Below are positions 25,244 to 33,367 of a DNA stretch of 64,000 nucleotides, piece by piece (the stretch's first letter is position 1; every line of letters begins with the position of its first letter). The stretch is from Bradyrhizobium centrolobii (lineage in GTDB: Bacteria > Pseudomonadota > Alphaproteobacteria > Rhizobiales > Xanthobacteraceae): NCBI RefSeq assembly GCF_001641635.1, contig NZ_LUUB01000061.1, positions 1 through 64,000 on the forward strand, read 5' to 3'. The notes under the pieces are model-generated. The model ran no database searches and had not been told where the DNA came from. It saw only the letters and a list, made by a program, of their open reading frames with translations. The position numbers were made by a program, and so were the translations under genes.

Positions 25244-26584
25244 GTGACGACAAGCAGCAGATTTCTCGCGATTTTCGTGACCCTCGGCTCTCTGCTATTG
25301 CCGCTTCCCGGCGCGCACGCTGAAGACATTCCATTCTCAAAGCAGGCATTCAGCGTGCTGCCCTCACATCAAGGGCACTTCGCCGACATCGTCACCGTCG
25401 CGGGCCGCAGTCGCACCATTTTTTTGTGGGGCGTCGGCGCGGAAGACGAGGACAGCACCACGCAATATGCGCCTCAAGTCCGTTTTCGTGGAGAATTTTC
25501 AAAGCAGTGCGACTATGCCTTCGACAAGATCGGCCGGATGCTCGCAACCCGGAGCGCGGGACTGGCCGACATCGTCATGCTCCGCGTTTATCTGACCGAC
25601 GCGCGCAACGTCGGCGACCTCTCCAAATGCATCGATCAGCGTTTCGTCGACCTGCCTCGGCCGGCACTCACGATTGCGAACATCTCCCAACTCGCCCACG
25701 CCGGGATGATGATCGAGATCGAGGCAACGGCAGCGATCGCCAACGCGGACAGCGACAACACGTTCTCGATCTTCCGCAACAAGGAGACGCTCGGCAAATG
25801 GAACGTGGGTGCCACCGAGGTTCTCGAAGTCTCCGGCCGCGACAGTACCACCTATGTGTCCGGACTGCATGCCGCCCAGGGAGCGGCGAGCCAGGGACTG
25901 CCGGTCGCGATGTTCCCGCAGGACTTCGTCAGCCAGTGCGCGTATGTGCAGAAGAAGATGAAGACCGAGATGCTCGCCCTCGGAGGCACCAACGACAATG
26001 TCGTTCGTTCGACGACATTCGTAACGGGAGACGTCCGACAGCCTGACTCTGCCAAGTGCCGTGCGCAACTTCCCAAAGAGGACAAAGTCCGCGTCCCCGG
26101 CACGCTTCTCAACGTGCCGCAGCTCAGTGCACTCGGTGAGACCTTCACCTACGACATCATCGCGATGATGACCGACCCCGGCGACGGTCGGAGCTTCGCC
26201 AGGAAGAACCGTGCCGACGAGACCAATCCAGGTGTCGCCGCCACCGTGACCGTCTCGGGCCCGCGTCGCACTCTCTTTCTCTCCGGCCTCGGGGCCCCGG
26301 CCGAGGATGGCGCCGTTCAGTTTCTTGGAGACTTCCAGGGGCAATGTCGCGCGTCCATGCGCAAGGTCGAAACGCTTCTGTCGACGCAGAACGCCAAGCT
26401 CGCGGACGTCGCCAAGATGCTCGTCTTCGTCACCGACAGCCGCTATTTCGCCGACTACGGGCGGTGCATGGCGGACGTGTTCGGAACCGGGATTCAGCCG
26501 GCCCAGACATTCGTGAACGTGGCACGGCTGCCGACGTCGGACATGTTGTGCCAGGTCGACGTGACCGCCGTTACGGCTCAATAG
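25244..26584 (+). CDS. Exported protein with three RidA-like domains
   Basis: About 446 residues from the GTG at 25244 (GGAAG upstream), giving a signal peptide ending LPGAHA; an ATG at 25169 is an alternative. Three consecutive RidA/YjgF-like domains follow, each with a repeated plan: a GR/GP-R-T hairpin (RTIFLWGVGAEDED, TTYVSGLHAAQ, RTLFLSGLGAPAED), a long helix with a Cys (SKQCDYAFDKI, SQCAYVQKKM, GQCRASMRKVE) and a strand ending in ANISQLA, NVPQLSA or NVARLPT. RidA normally works as a cytosolic trimer of single domains destroying imines. The Arg equivalent to E. coli RidA Arg105 is replaced in all three domains (Leu, Thr, Gln), so imine deaminase activity is doubtful. Confidence 0.75.
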   Translation: MTTSSRFLAIFVTLGSLLLPLPGAHAEDIPFSKQAFSVLPSHQGHFADIVTVAGRSRTIFLWGVGAEDEDSTTQYAPQVRFRGEFSKQCDYAFDKIGRMLATRSAGLADIVMLRVYLTDARNVGDLSKCIDQRFVDLPRPALTIANISQLAHAGMMIEIEATAAIANADSDNTFSIFRNKETLGKWNVGATEVLEVSGRDSTTYVSGLHAAQGAASQGLPVAMFPQDFVSQCAYVQKKMKTEMLALGGTNDNVVRSTTFVTGDVRQPDSAKCRAQLPKEDKVRVPGTLLNVPQLSALGETFTYDIIAMMTDPGDGRSFARKNRADETNPGVAATVTVSGPRRTLFLSGLGAPAEDGAVQFLGDFQGQCRASMRKVETLLSTQNAKLADVAKMLVFVTDSRYFADYGRCMADVFGTGIQPAQTFVNVARLPTSDMLCQVDVTAVTAQ

Positions 26585-26691
26585 ATAGCTCCTCGACGTG
26601 CCACGATACTCATCTGGCGTTGGAGCAATCCTGCTGCCAGCACAGATCATCGACTCGCAAACACCGACGATGGCACACGTGTCGGCCGGAC

Positions 26692-27690
26692 CTAGCTGCG
26701 TACGGGCTTTGCCTTCCCCGAACGATCGTTCTCTACGCTTCTGCCGGACCGCCTCTTCGGCTTGTCGAGCACCTCCGCTGGCCATCGGCCGCTTTTCGCG
26801 TCCTGAAGGACGACTTCCCTCAAGATCTTTCTCACTTCCGTAAAGGCTCTGGTCTGAGGATGGTCCGCGAGGGAGATCAGGCAAAGTTCGCGCATGAGGG
26901 TGGGTTCAACGATGCGACGCGCATGAATTCCGCTCGCTAACAGATCGTTTCCCACCGTTGACCTTGCCAGAATGGCGCATCCCAGCCCGGCTTCGAGTGC
27001 CGTGCGCATGATATTCAACGAATCGATCTCGAGCTTCGGGCTCGGCCTGATCTGATTGCGAAGAATCTGCGTCTGGATGATCGCACGCGAAGTCGGCGGT
27101 GTGAGTCCGAGCACTGCGCCTTGAGGTATGTCGGCAAAGGCGATCGGCGAATTCGAACGACCGATGATCTCAGCACGACCGATGAGGAAGAGCTCTTCCT
27201 TCAACAGTGCTTCCCGCTCCAATCGCGCGTCGTTCGACGGATTGAATACAAGAGCGAAGTCGAGCGCTCCAGAGAGCACCTGCTCGGTCAAATGCGGGCT
27301 CAATCCTTCGCTGATCGTCAGATGAACATTCGGACAGCCCACTCCCACCCCTTGCATGATAGGCAAAGCGCTGACTGCACCAGCGGTGTGGCTAACGCCG
27401 ATCGAAACCGGTCCGGCGGCGACCTCCGTGAACGTCTTGACGTCGATTTCAGCCTTGGCCATCGCGGACAGGATCGCACCGGCATGCTCGTAAAGCCTTC
27501 GCCCGGCCGTGGTCAGCGCGATTCCCCGCGGTCGCCGGTCAAGCAGAGTTACGCCCAGCTCGGCCTCGATCTCGGACACATGATGGCTAAGCGCCGATTG
27601 CGCGATGTTGAGCGATTCAGCGGCACGGGCAAACGCGCCAGAGTCCGCGATCGCAACGAAGTAACGCAACTGCCTGAGACTAAGCGTCAT
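26692..27690 (-). CDS. LysR-family transcriptional regulator
   Basis: A 332-residue regulator. The N-terminal winged helix (SLRQLRYFVAIADSGAFARA, SLNIAQSALSHHVSEIEAEL) is followed by an effector domain resembling the Nac/Cbl-like or CbbR group, and the last 35 residues are a basic tail. It is divergent from the NmrA-like gene at 27910 with a 219-base gap containing ATAG-TCT-CTAT, a LysR-box-like repeat. It is therefore the best candidate regulator of the ThDP/HpaE/HpaD operon. Confidence 0.9.
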   Translation of the reverse strand: MTLSLRQLRYFVAIADSGAFARAAESLNIAQSALSHHVSEIEAELGVTLLDRRPRGIALTTAGRRLYEHAGAILSAMAKAEIDVKTFTEVAAGPVSIGVSHTAGAVSALPIMQGVGVGCPNVHLTISEGLSPHLTEQVLSGALDFALVFNPSNDARLEREALLKEELFLIGRAEIIGRSNSPIAFADIPQGAVLGLTPPTSRAIIQTQILRNQIRPSPKLEIDSLNIMRTALEAGLGCAILARSTVGNDLLASGIHARRIVEPTLMRELCLISLADHPQTRAFTEVRKILREVVLQDAKSGRWPAEVLDKPKRRSGRSVENDRSGKAKPVRS

Positions 27691-27751
27691 GCGGACCCTG
27701 CGCTCCCCAATCTGCCGTGGCCTGCGCCGCCGGGCTTCGGATCAACATCTA

Positions 27752-27772
27752 AAATACAGATAGTCTCTATAT
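27752..27772. promoter_or_regulatory. LysR-box-like site before the NmrA-like gene
   Basis: AAATACAGATAGTCTCTATA contains ATAG (27760-27763) and CTAT (27767-27770) as inverted repeats. It sits in the divergent gap between the LysR gene (start 27690) and the operon starting at 27910, the classic place for a LysR operator. Confidence 0.5.
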
Positions 27773-27909
27773 GGAAGATATAATTGTTAGACGTTGGCAA
27801 GTCCATCACTCTGCCTCCAAACGATCGCTGGCGTCGACGAAGCAGACGGTCATCCGCCTGACTGCCTGGCTGTGCTCGCACGCAGGGCCTTCGATCGCGG
27901 GAGGATCGT

Positions 27910-28815
27910 ATGATTGGGATTACCGGCGCGTCGGGCTATCTCGGCGGCAGGATACTGCGTTCGGTCGCAGCACAGCGTCCGGCCGGACAACCGCTCATCG
28001 CGATGACACGCCGGTTGGCGAACGCGGCCGAGCTGAAGCATTTCGCCGACGACGTCAGACAGGCTGACTTTGCCGCCCCCGAAACGCTCGACCTCGCCTT
28101 TCGCGGCATCGATACGCTGCTGATCGTATCGGTCGAAGGTCGCGACGAGGAGCGCATTCGCCTTCACCGCAACGCGCTCCAGGCAGCACTCGCCCGCGGC
28201 GTCCGGCGGATCCTCTACACGAGCTTTTTCGACGTCGATCCCAACTCACCCTCGAGCGTCGCGCGCGTTCATCGCATGATGGAAGCCGACCTCATGTCAT
28301 CCGACGTCGATTGGGTGATGTTGCGCGACGGTCCCTATGCCGACAATTTCGCCAAAAGGGTCGCCGAGGCGGCGCGGCAGGACGGAATCTTCCGCATGGC
28401 CGCCGGTGAGGCTCGCCTCCCGCTGATTGGTCGTGCCGACCTTGCGGAAGCCGCGGCGGCGGCGGTTCTGTCTGATCGCAGTCAAGTGGCCTGGCGATTG
28501 TCCGGGGCGGAGCTCCTCGGCTGCGCCGAGCTCTGTGCCGCCTTCTCCGAAACATTCGGCTTGTCTGTCAGATACGAGGCGATCTCGGACGATGAGCAGG
28601 CCACCGACCTGCAACGCCAGGGCTTGCGGACGGACTTGATTGAGCGGCGCATTGCATACGGACGGGCCATCCGTGAGGGCTACATGACGTCCCTGACGGA
28701 CGATTTTCAAGACCTCGTGGGCCGCCAACCAATGCGGATTCGCGACCTTCTTCCCACGCTCGACCTCGGCGCGGTGCGACAGGGCGTTCCGACGAATGAG
28801 GTGAAGGCATCATGA
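27910..28815 (+). CDS. NmrA-like NAD(P)-binding protein
   Basis: A 301-residue atypical short-chain dehydrogenase of the NmrA/HSCARG group. The Rossmann loop GASGYLGG is at residues 6-13. Typical group features are RILYTSFFDVDPNSPSSVAR near residue 97 and the absence of an obvious catalytic Tyr-x3-Lys pair. Members act as NADPH sensors or quinone/isoflavone-type reductases. ATG at 27910 has GGGAGG upstream. Its stop overlaps the MFS start (ATGA), so it is first in the aromatic operon. A reductase for a quinone by-product is one possibility. Confidence 0.8.
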   Translation: MIGITGASGYLGGRILRSVAAQRPAGQPLIAMTRRLANAAELKHFADDVRQADFAAPETLDLAFRGIDTLLIVSVEGRDEERIRLHRNALQAALARGVRRILYTSFFDVDPNSPSSVARVHRMMEADLMSSDVDWVMLRDGPYADNFAKRVAEAARQDGIFRMAAGEARLPLIGRADLAEAAAAAVLSDRSQVAWRLSGAELLGCAELCAAFSETFGLSVRYEAISDDEQATDLQRQGLRTDLIERRIAYGRAIREGYMTSLTDDFQDLVGRQPMRIRDLLPTLDLGAVRQGVPTNEVKAS

Positions 28816-30116
28816 CAGGAACGCAGCAGCCGACATCGAATCCCGTCTACGCCAAGGTCGCGTGGCGGATTCTGCCGATCCTCTTCGCCGTCCAGTTGAT
28901 CGGCATCGTCGACCGCTTCAATGTCGGATTTGCCCAGCTCCAGATGTCGAAGGAGCTCGGACTGTCGAACGCCGCGTATGGATTCGGCGCAGGCCTGTTC
29001 TTCATCGGCTATTTCGTGTTCGAAATACCGAGCAATATGATCCTCGCCCGCGTCGGTGCCAGAGCATGGTTCACGCGCATTCTCGTGACCTGGGGCGCAG
29101 CGACGCTCGCGATGGCGTTCGTGAAGAACGAGACGTGGTTCTATGTCCTTCGCTTCCTGGTCGGTGCAGCCGAAGCCGGGTTCGCGCCTGGAACGCAGCT
29201 CTATTTTTCACGATGGTTTCCCAACGAGTATCGTGGACGCGTGAACGGTTGGTTCCTGATGTCCATCCCGCTTGCGGGAATGCTCAATGGGCCGATCTCG
29301 GGAAACATCCTCGGTCATCTCTCGGGCTTTGCGGGCCTATCGGGTTGGCAGTGGCTCTTCCTCACCGAAGGCGTGCTGACGATCCTTCTCGCTCCCTTGC
29401 TGTTTGCGATCCTGCCGAACGAACCGAGGGATGCCGCATGGCTCGGCAAGGATGAACGCCTCGTCGTCGAAGAGGGCGTGGAGACATCGAGACGGCTCGC
29501 GCATACGCATGCGATCGGAGACATGCTGAGGAGCCCTCGCACGCTTCTGATGGCTGCAGTCTACTTTCTGCTTCTGCTCGGCAATTACGGCATTGCGTTC
29601 TGGATGCCGCAGATCATCAAGGGCTCCGGAATTTCCGACCCCGTTGCGATCGGCTGGTTCGCGGCAATCCCGTCGCTCTGCGCGTTCGTGGCGATGCCCA
29701 TGTTCAGTCGCCTGTCCGACGCCGGCGGCCGCAAATGGTTTCTGGTCGGTGGCGGGCTTACCTCGGCCATCGGTTTGGCGGTGACCTCTCTGAACAGCAC
29801 CAACACGACACTCGCCATCATCGGCCTCGCCCTCACAGCAAGCGGTGTGCTCGGCTGCATTCCGGTATTCTGGGCCTATGCGGCCCGGGTCTATTTCGGT
29901 CCGGCCGCGGTCGTCGGTTTCGCGCTGATCAACTCTGTGGGCAACCTCGCCGGCTTCGTCGCTCCCACCTACATCGGCATCGTTGCGGACGCGACCGGAT
30001 CGCCGGTGAACGGGGTTCACGCCATCGCCATCGGTCAGGTCGTTGCCACCCTTCTCGTCGCAGTCCTCTTCGACAAGGCCGAGCCGCAGCCCAGTCTTGA
30101 GCCACAAAGACTGTGA
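28812..30116 (+). CDS. MFS transporter, anion:cation symporter type
   Basis: A 434-residue 12-helix transporter of the ACS family, which includes the 4-hydroxyphenylacetate permease HpaX and phthalate permeases. QLIGIVDRFNVGFAQLQMSK in helix 1, FGAGLFFIGYFVFEIPSNMI and RFLVGAAEAGFAPGTQLYFS are diagnostic for the family. It is translationally coupled to the NmrA-like gene and precedes the ThDP enzyme. Import of an arylacetate or arylpyruvate would fit its neighbours; the exact substrate is inferred. Confidence 0.88.
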   Translation: MTGTQQPTSNPVYAKVAWRILPILFAVQLIGIVDRFNVGFAQLQMSKELGLSNAAYGFGAGLFFIGYFVFEIPSNMILARVGARAWFTRILVTWGAATLAMAFVKNETWFYVLRFLVGAAEAGFAPGTQLYFSRWFPNEYRGRVNGWFLMSIPLAGMLNGPISGNILGHLSGFAGLSGWQWLFLTEGVLTILLAPLLFAILPNEPRDAAWLGKDERLVVEEGVETSRRLAHTHAIGDMLRSPRTLLMAAVYFLLLLGNYGIAFWMPQIIKGSGISDPVAIGWFAAIPSLCAFVAMPMFSRLSDAGGRKWFLVGGGLTSAIGLAVTSLNSTNTTLAIIGLALTASGVLGCIPVFWAYAARVYFGPAAVVGFALINSVGNLAGFVAPTYIGIVADATGSPVNGVHAIAIGQVVATLLVAVLFDKAEPQPSLEPQRL

Positions 30117-30161
30117 ACCTCCTGCCACGTCGCCGCGAACATCATCCGAGAGAGCGAAACA

Positions 30162-31784
30162 ATGCATCGTGAGACCACCGGCACCCTGATCGCTCAGTCC
30201 CTGATCAATCACGGGGTCGATACCATCTTCGGTATCCCGGGTGCGCACATGTATGACTTCAACGACGCGCTCTACGAGCAGCGGCACAGGCTGCGCTTCA
30301 TCCACACCCGTCACGAACAGGGCGCAGGCTATATGGCCTACGGCTACGCCAAGTCGACTGGAAAGCCCGGCGTCTACACCGTCGTGCCCGGCCCCGGCGT
30401 CCTGAACTCCGGCGCCGCATTGTGCACCGCCTATGGCGCGAACGCGCCGGTCCTTTGCGTCACCGGCAACATCATGTCCGAGCTGATCGGCCGCGGACGG
30501 GGGCAACTTCACGAACTGCCCGATCAGCTCGCGACTCTGCGCGGACTGACCAAAGCGGCTGCACGCATCAATCATCCGAGTGAGACGGGCGATGTGATGT
30601 CCGCCCTGTTCACGCAGATGCTGAGTGGACGGCAAGGCCCGGTGGCGGTCGAAGCGCCCTGGGACGTGTTTGGCAAAGCAGGCAGTTGCGCCAACGCCGG
30701 TCAAATCGGACGCGCGCTGCAGGCGCCCCAGCCTGATCCGGATGAGATCAAGAAAGCTGCCGCCATAATCGCCGCGGCGAAGACTCCGCTCATCATGGTC
30801 GGGGGCGGTTCCGTCAATGCCGGCCGAGAGGTGCGAGAACTTGCAGAACGGCTGCAGGCTCCGGTCACGGCCCATCGCTCCGGCAAGGGTATTGTGCCGG
30901 ACGACGATTCGTTCTCGCTCGATTTCGTGGCCGCTCGCGACTACTGGAAAACCGCGGACGTGTTGATCGGCATCGGCAGCCGGCTCGAACTCCAGTACAT
31001 GCGCTGGCGCTGGATGCCCAAGGGCATCAAGGTCATCCGCATCGACATCGATCCGACCGAGATGGTGAGGTTGAAGCCGGACGTCGGCATCGTCGCCAGC
31101 GCGATCGACGGAACGCGGGCGCTTATCGACGCGCTGAAGGCGACCGCCCCGCCGTCGCGGCGCGATGAGCTGCTTCAGCTCAAGGCCGCGGCTCGCACCG
31201 CCATCGCCGACGTGCAGCCCCAAATGGCCTATCTCGATGCAATCCGCGCGAGCCTGCCGCGAGATGGCTTTTTCGTCGAGGAGGTCAGCCAGATGGGTTT
31301 CACGGGCCGATTTGGCTTTCCCGTATATGCCCCACGGCAATACGTGACGTGCGGCTATCAGGACAATCTTGGGTTCGGCTACAACACTGCGCTCGGCGTG
31401 AAAGTCGCGAATCCGGACAAGCCCGTCGTGTCCGTTTCCGGCGACGGAGGCTTTCTGTTCGGCCTCCAAGAGCTGGCCACAGCCGTGCATCACCGCATCA
31501 ACGTCGTGGCGATCGTCTTCAACAACTCCGCATACGGCAACGTCCTTCGCGATCAACGGCGGGCCTATCAGGGTCGCTATATCGGATCGGACCTGACCAA
31601 TCCCGACTTCGTTCGCCTCGCCGAATCCTTCGGCCTGAAGGGCTACCGCGCGTCCTCGCCTGCTGCATTGAAGAAGACCCTGGACGAAGCGCTCGCCCTG
31701 GATGCGCCGAGCCTGATCGAGGTCCCCGTGGAGAAGGGATCCGAAGCTAGTCCCTGGCCTTTCATCCACCCGCCCGCTTCCTGA
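30162..31784 (+). CDS. ThDP-dependent decarboxylase/synthase-like enzyme
   Basis: A 540-residue thiamine-diphosphate enzyme of the acetolactate synthase / benzoylformate decarboxylase superfamily. Glu52 in TRHEQGAGYMA is the cofactor-activating residue. GDGGFLFG through NNSAYGN (about residues 425-460) is the ThDP/Mg2+ motif. The mid-domain contains VGGGSVNAG. It cannot be called a true acetolactate synthase, since no small regulatory subunit or ilvC is adjacent. Being followed by a phenylacetaldehyde-dehydrogenase-like gene suggests it decarboxylates a 2-oxo acid to an aldehyde. Spacing to the next gene is 30 bases. Confidence 0.85.
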   Translation: MHRETTGTLIAQSLINHGVDTIFGIPGAHMYDFNDALYEQRHRLRFIHTRHEQGAGYMAYGYAKSTGKPGVYTVVPGPGVLNSGAALCTAYGANAPVLCVTGNIMSELIGRGRGQLHELPDQLATLRGLTKAAARINHPSETGDVMSALFTQMLSGRQGPVAVEAPWDVFGKAGSCANAGQIGRALQAPQPDPDEIKKAAAIIAAAKTPLIMVGGGSVNAGREVRELAERLQAPVTAHRSGKGIVPDDDSFSLDFVAARDYWKTADVLIGIGSRLELQYMRWRWMPKGIKVIRIDIDPTEMVRLKPDVGIVASAIDGTRALIDALKATAPPSRRDELLQLKAAARTAIADVQPQMAYLDAIRASLPRDGFFVEEVSQMGFTGRFGFPVYAPRQYVTCGYQDNLGFGYNTALGVKVANPDKPVVSVSGDGGFLFGLQELATAVHHRINVVAIVFNNSAYGNVLRDQRRAYQGRYIGSDLTNPDFVRLAESFGLKGYRASSPAALKKTLDEALALDAPSLIEVPVEKGSEASPWPFIHPPAS

Positions 31785-31814
31785 GACAGCGATACCGATC
31801 ACGAGGACATACCC

Positions 31815-33326
31815 ATGACCGCACATGTTCGTTCTTCTTCCGAGCTACCCGTAAGCGAGGCGACCCGGACTTTCCTCGCTGCCGAACACAAGATGACGAT
31901 CGGCGGCCGCGACGTTGCGGCTGCCAGCGGCGCGACGATCCCGGTGTACGACCCTGCCGCGGGCGGCACCATTGCCGCCGTGCCCGCGGGCGGCAAGGCC
32001 GAGGTCGATGCAGCCGTTCAAGAAGCGCGAAAGGCCCTGAGCGGCCCCTGGTCGAAGCTGCGGCCCGCCGATCGCGAACGACTGTTGCTGAAGCTCGCCG
32101 ATGCGCCCGAGGCAGACGGCACCCTTCTTGCCGAGCTCGAGACCGCCAACAACGGCCAGTCAATCGGGATCGCAAGAGCCATCGAGGTCGGCGCGTCCGC
32201 CGAACATCTACGCTACATGGCAGGATGGGCCACCAAAGTTTATGGACAGACCCTCGACGTATCGATCGCGGTTCCCCCCGGGACGCGCTACCGCGCCATG
32301 ACCCGCAAGGAGCCGGTCGGCGTGGTCGGCGCCATCGTCCCCTGGAATTTCCCGCTGTCGATGGCGATCTGGAAGATCGCCCCCGCGCTCGCGGCCGGTT
32401 GCACCATCGTGCTGAAGCCCGCGGAGGAGACTCCGCTCACCGCGCTTCGGCTCGGCCAGATCATCCGCGAGGTCGGCTTTCCGGAAGGCGTGGTCAACGT
32501 CGTGACCGGGTACGGTCACGAAGCCGGCGCGGCGCTCGCATCGCATCCCGGCATCGACAAGGTCGCCTTTACCGGGTCGACCGAAGTCGGCAAGATCATC
32601 GGACGTGCTGCGGTCGACAACATGACCCGCTTCTCGCTCGAACTCGGCGGCAAGTCGCCGATGGTGATGTTCGATGACATGAATCCGGGCCTGATCGGCA
32701 CGGCCGCAGCGATCGGCGTCTATTTCAATCAGGGGCAGGTTTGCACCTGCGGCTCTCGCGTGCTGGTGCAGAAGAGCATCTACGACAAGGTGGCGGAGGC
32801 TTTCGTCGGCGTCGCCAACACTCTCAAGATCGGCTCCGGCTTCGATCTCGCCAACCAGATCAATCCTCTCGTATCGAAAAAGCAGCAATCGCGCGTTCTT
32901 GGCTTGATCGAGAAGGGCGTTTCGGAGGGTGCCCGCGTGGCGGCGGGCGGCGCAGCCACGGACGGCAATGGCTTCTTCGTCAAGCCGACCGTGATCCTCG
33001 GCGCCAAGCCCGACAATATTCTCGTACGCGAAGAGATCTTCGGACCTGTCGCTACGCTGATGCCGTTCGACGACATGGACGACGCGATCCGCCAGGCGAA
33101 CGACACCGTCTATGGGCTCTCGGCGTCGGTCTGGTCGCGGGATATCAACCGTTGCTTCTCCTTCGCCGACGCGGTCAAGGCAGGCACGGTCTGGGTCAAC
33201 ATGCACAACGTCGTCGACCCCAACATGCCCTTTGGCGGCTTCAAGCAATCAGGCATCGGTCGCGAACACGGCGCAACCGCCGTCGACAACTATCTGGAGA
33301 CGAAAACGATCTGCGTTGCGCTCTAG
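31815..33326 (+). CDS. Aldehyde dehydrogenase, phenylacetaldehyde type
   Basis: A 503-residue NAD(P)-dependent aldehyde dehydrogenase. The nucleophile is Cys310 (FNQGQVCTCGSR) and the general base Glu276 (LELGGKSP). The block QINPLVSKKQQ and the C-terminus TVWVNMHNVVDPNMPFGGFK followed by ETKTICVAL closely follow phenylacetaldehyde dehydrogenase (FeaB). It would oxidise an arylacetaldehyde to the arylacetate. It lies directly after the ThDP enzyme and before the HpaE-like gene. Other aldehydes are possible; the FeaB resemblance comes from recalled motifs rather than a search. Confidence 0.88.
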   Translation: MTAHVRSSSELPVSEATRTFLAAEHKMTIGGRDVAAASGATIPVYDPAAGGTIAAVPAGGKAEVDAAVQEARKALSGPWSKLRPADRERLLLKLADAPEADGTLLAELETANNGQSIGIARAIEVGASAEHLRYMAGWATKVYGQTLDVSIAVPPGTRYRAMTRKEPVGVVGAIVPWNFPLSMAIWKIAPALAAGCTIVLKPAEETPLTALRLGQIIREVGFPEGVVNVVTGYGHEAGAALASHPGIDKVAFTGSTEVGKIIGRAAVDNMTRFSLELGGKSPMVMFDDMNPGLIGTAAAIGVYFNQGQVCTCGSRVLVQKSIYDKVAEAFVGVANTLKIGSGFDLANQINPLVSKKQQSRVLGLIEKGVSEGARVAAGGAATDGNGFFVKPTVILGAKPDNILVREEIFGPVATLMPFDDMDDAIRQANDTVYGLSASVWSRDINRCFSFADAVKAGTVWVNMHNVVDPNMPFGGFKQSGIGREHGATAVDNYLETKTICVAL

Positions 33327-33367
33327 CTGCGCGACAACCGGCCGAATGGATCAACAGCGAGGACGGC

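Noticed and set aside
25499..26884. 461-codon minus-strand frame opposite the RidA-repeat gene
   Set aside because: No ribosome-binding site or motif, and Arg/Glu-rich composition typical of antisense frames; the plus-strand RidA domains are clear.
29337..31826. 829-codon minus-strand frame
   Set aside because: It is antisense to the well-supported MFS and ThDP genes; such long mirror frames are usual in GC-rich DNA, and the translation has low-complexity Arg/Asp/Gly runs without motifs.
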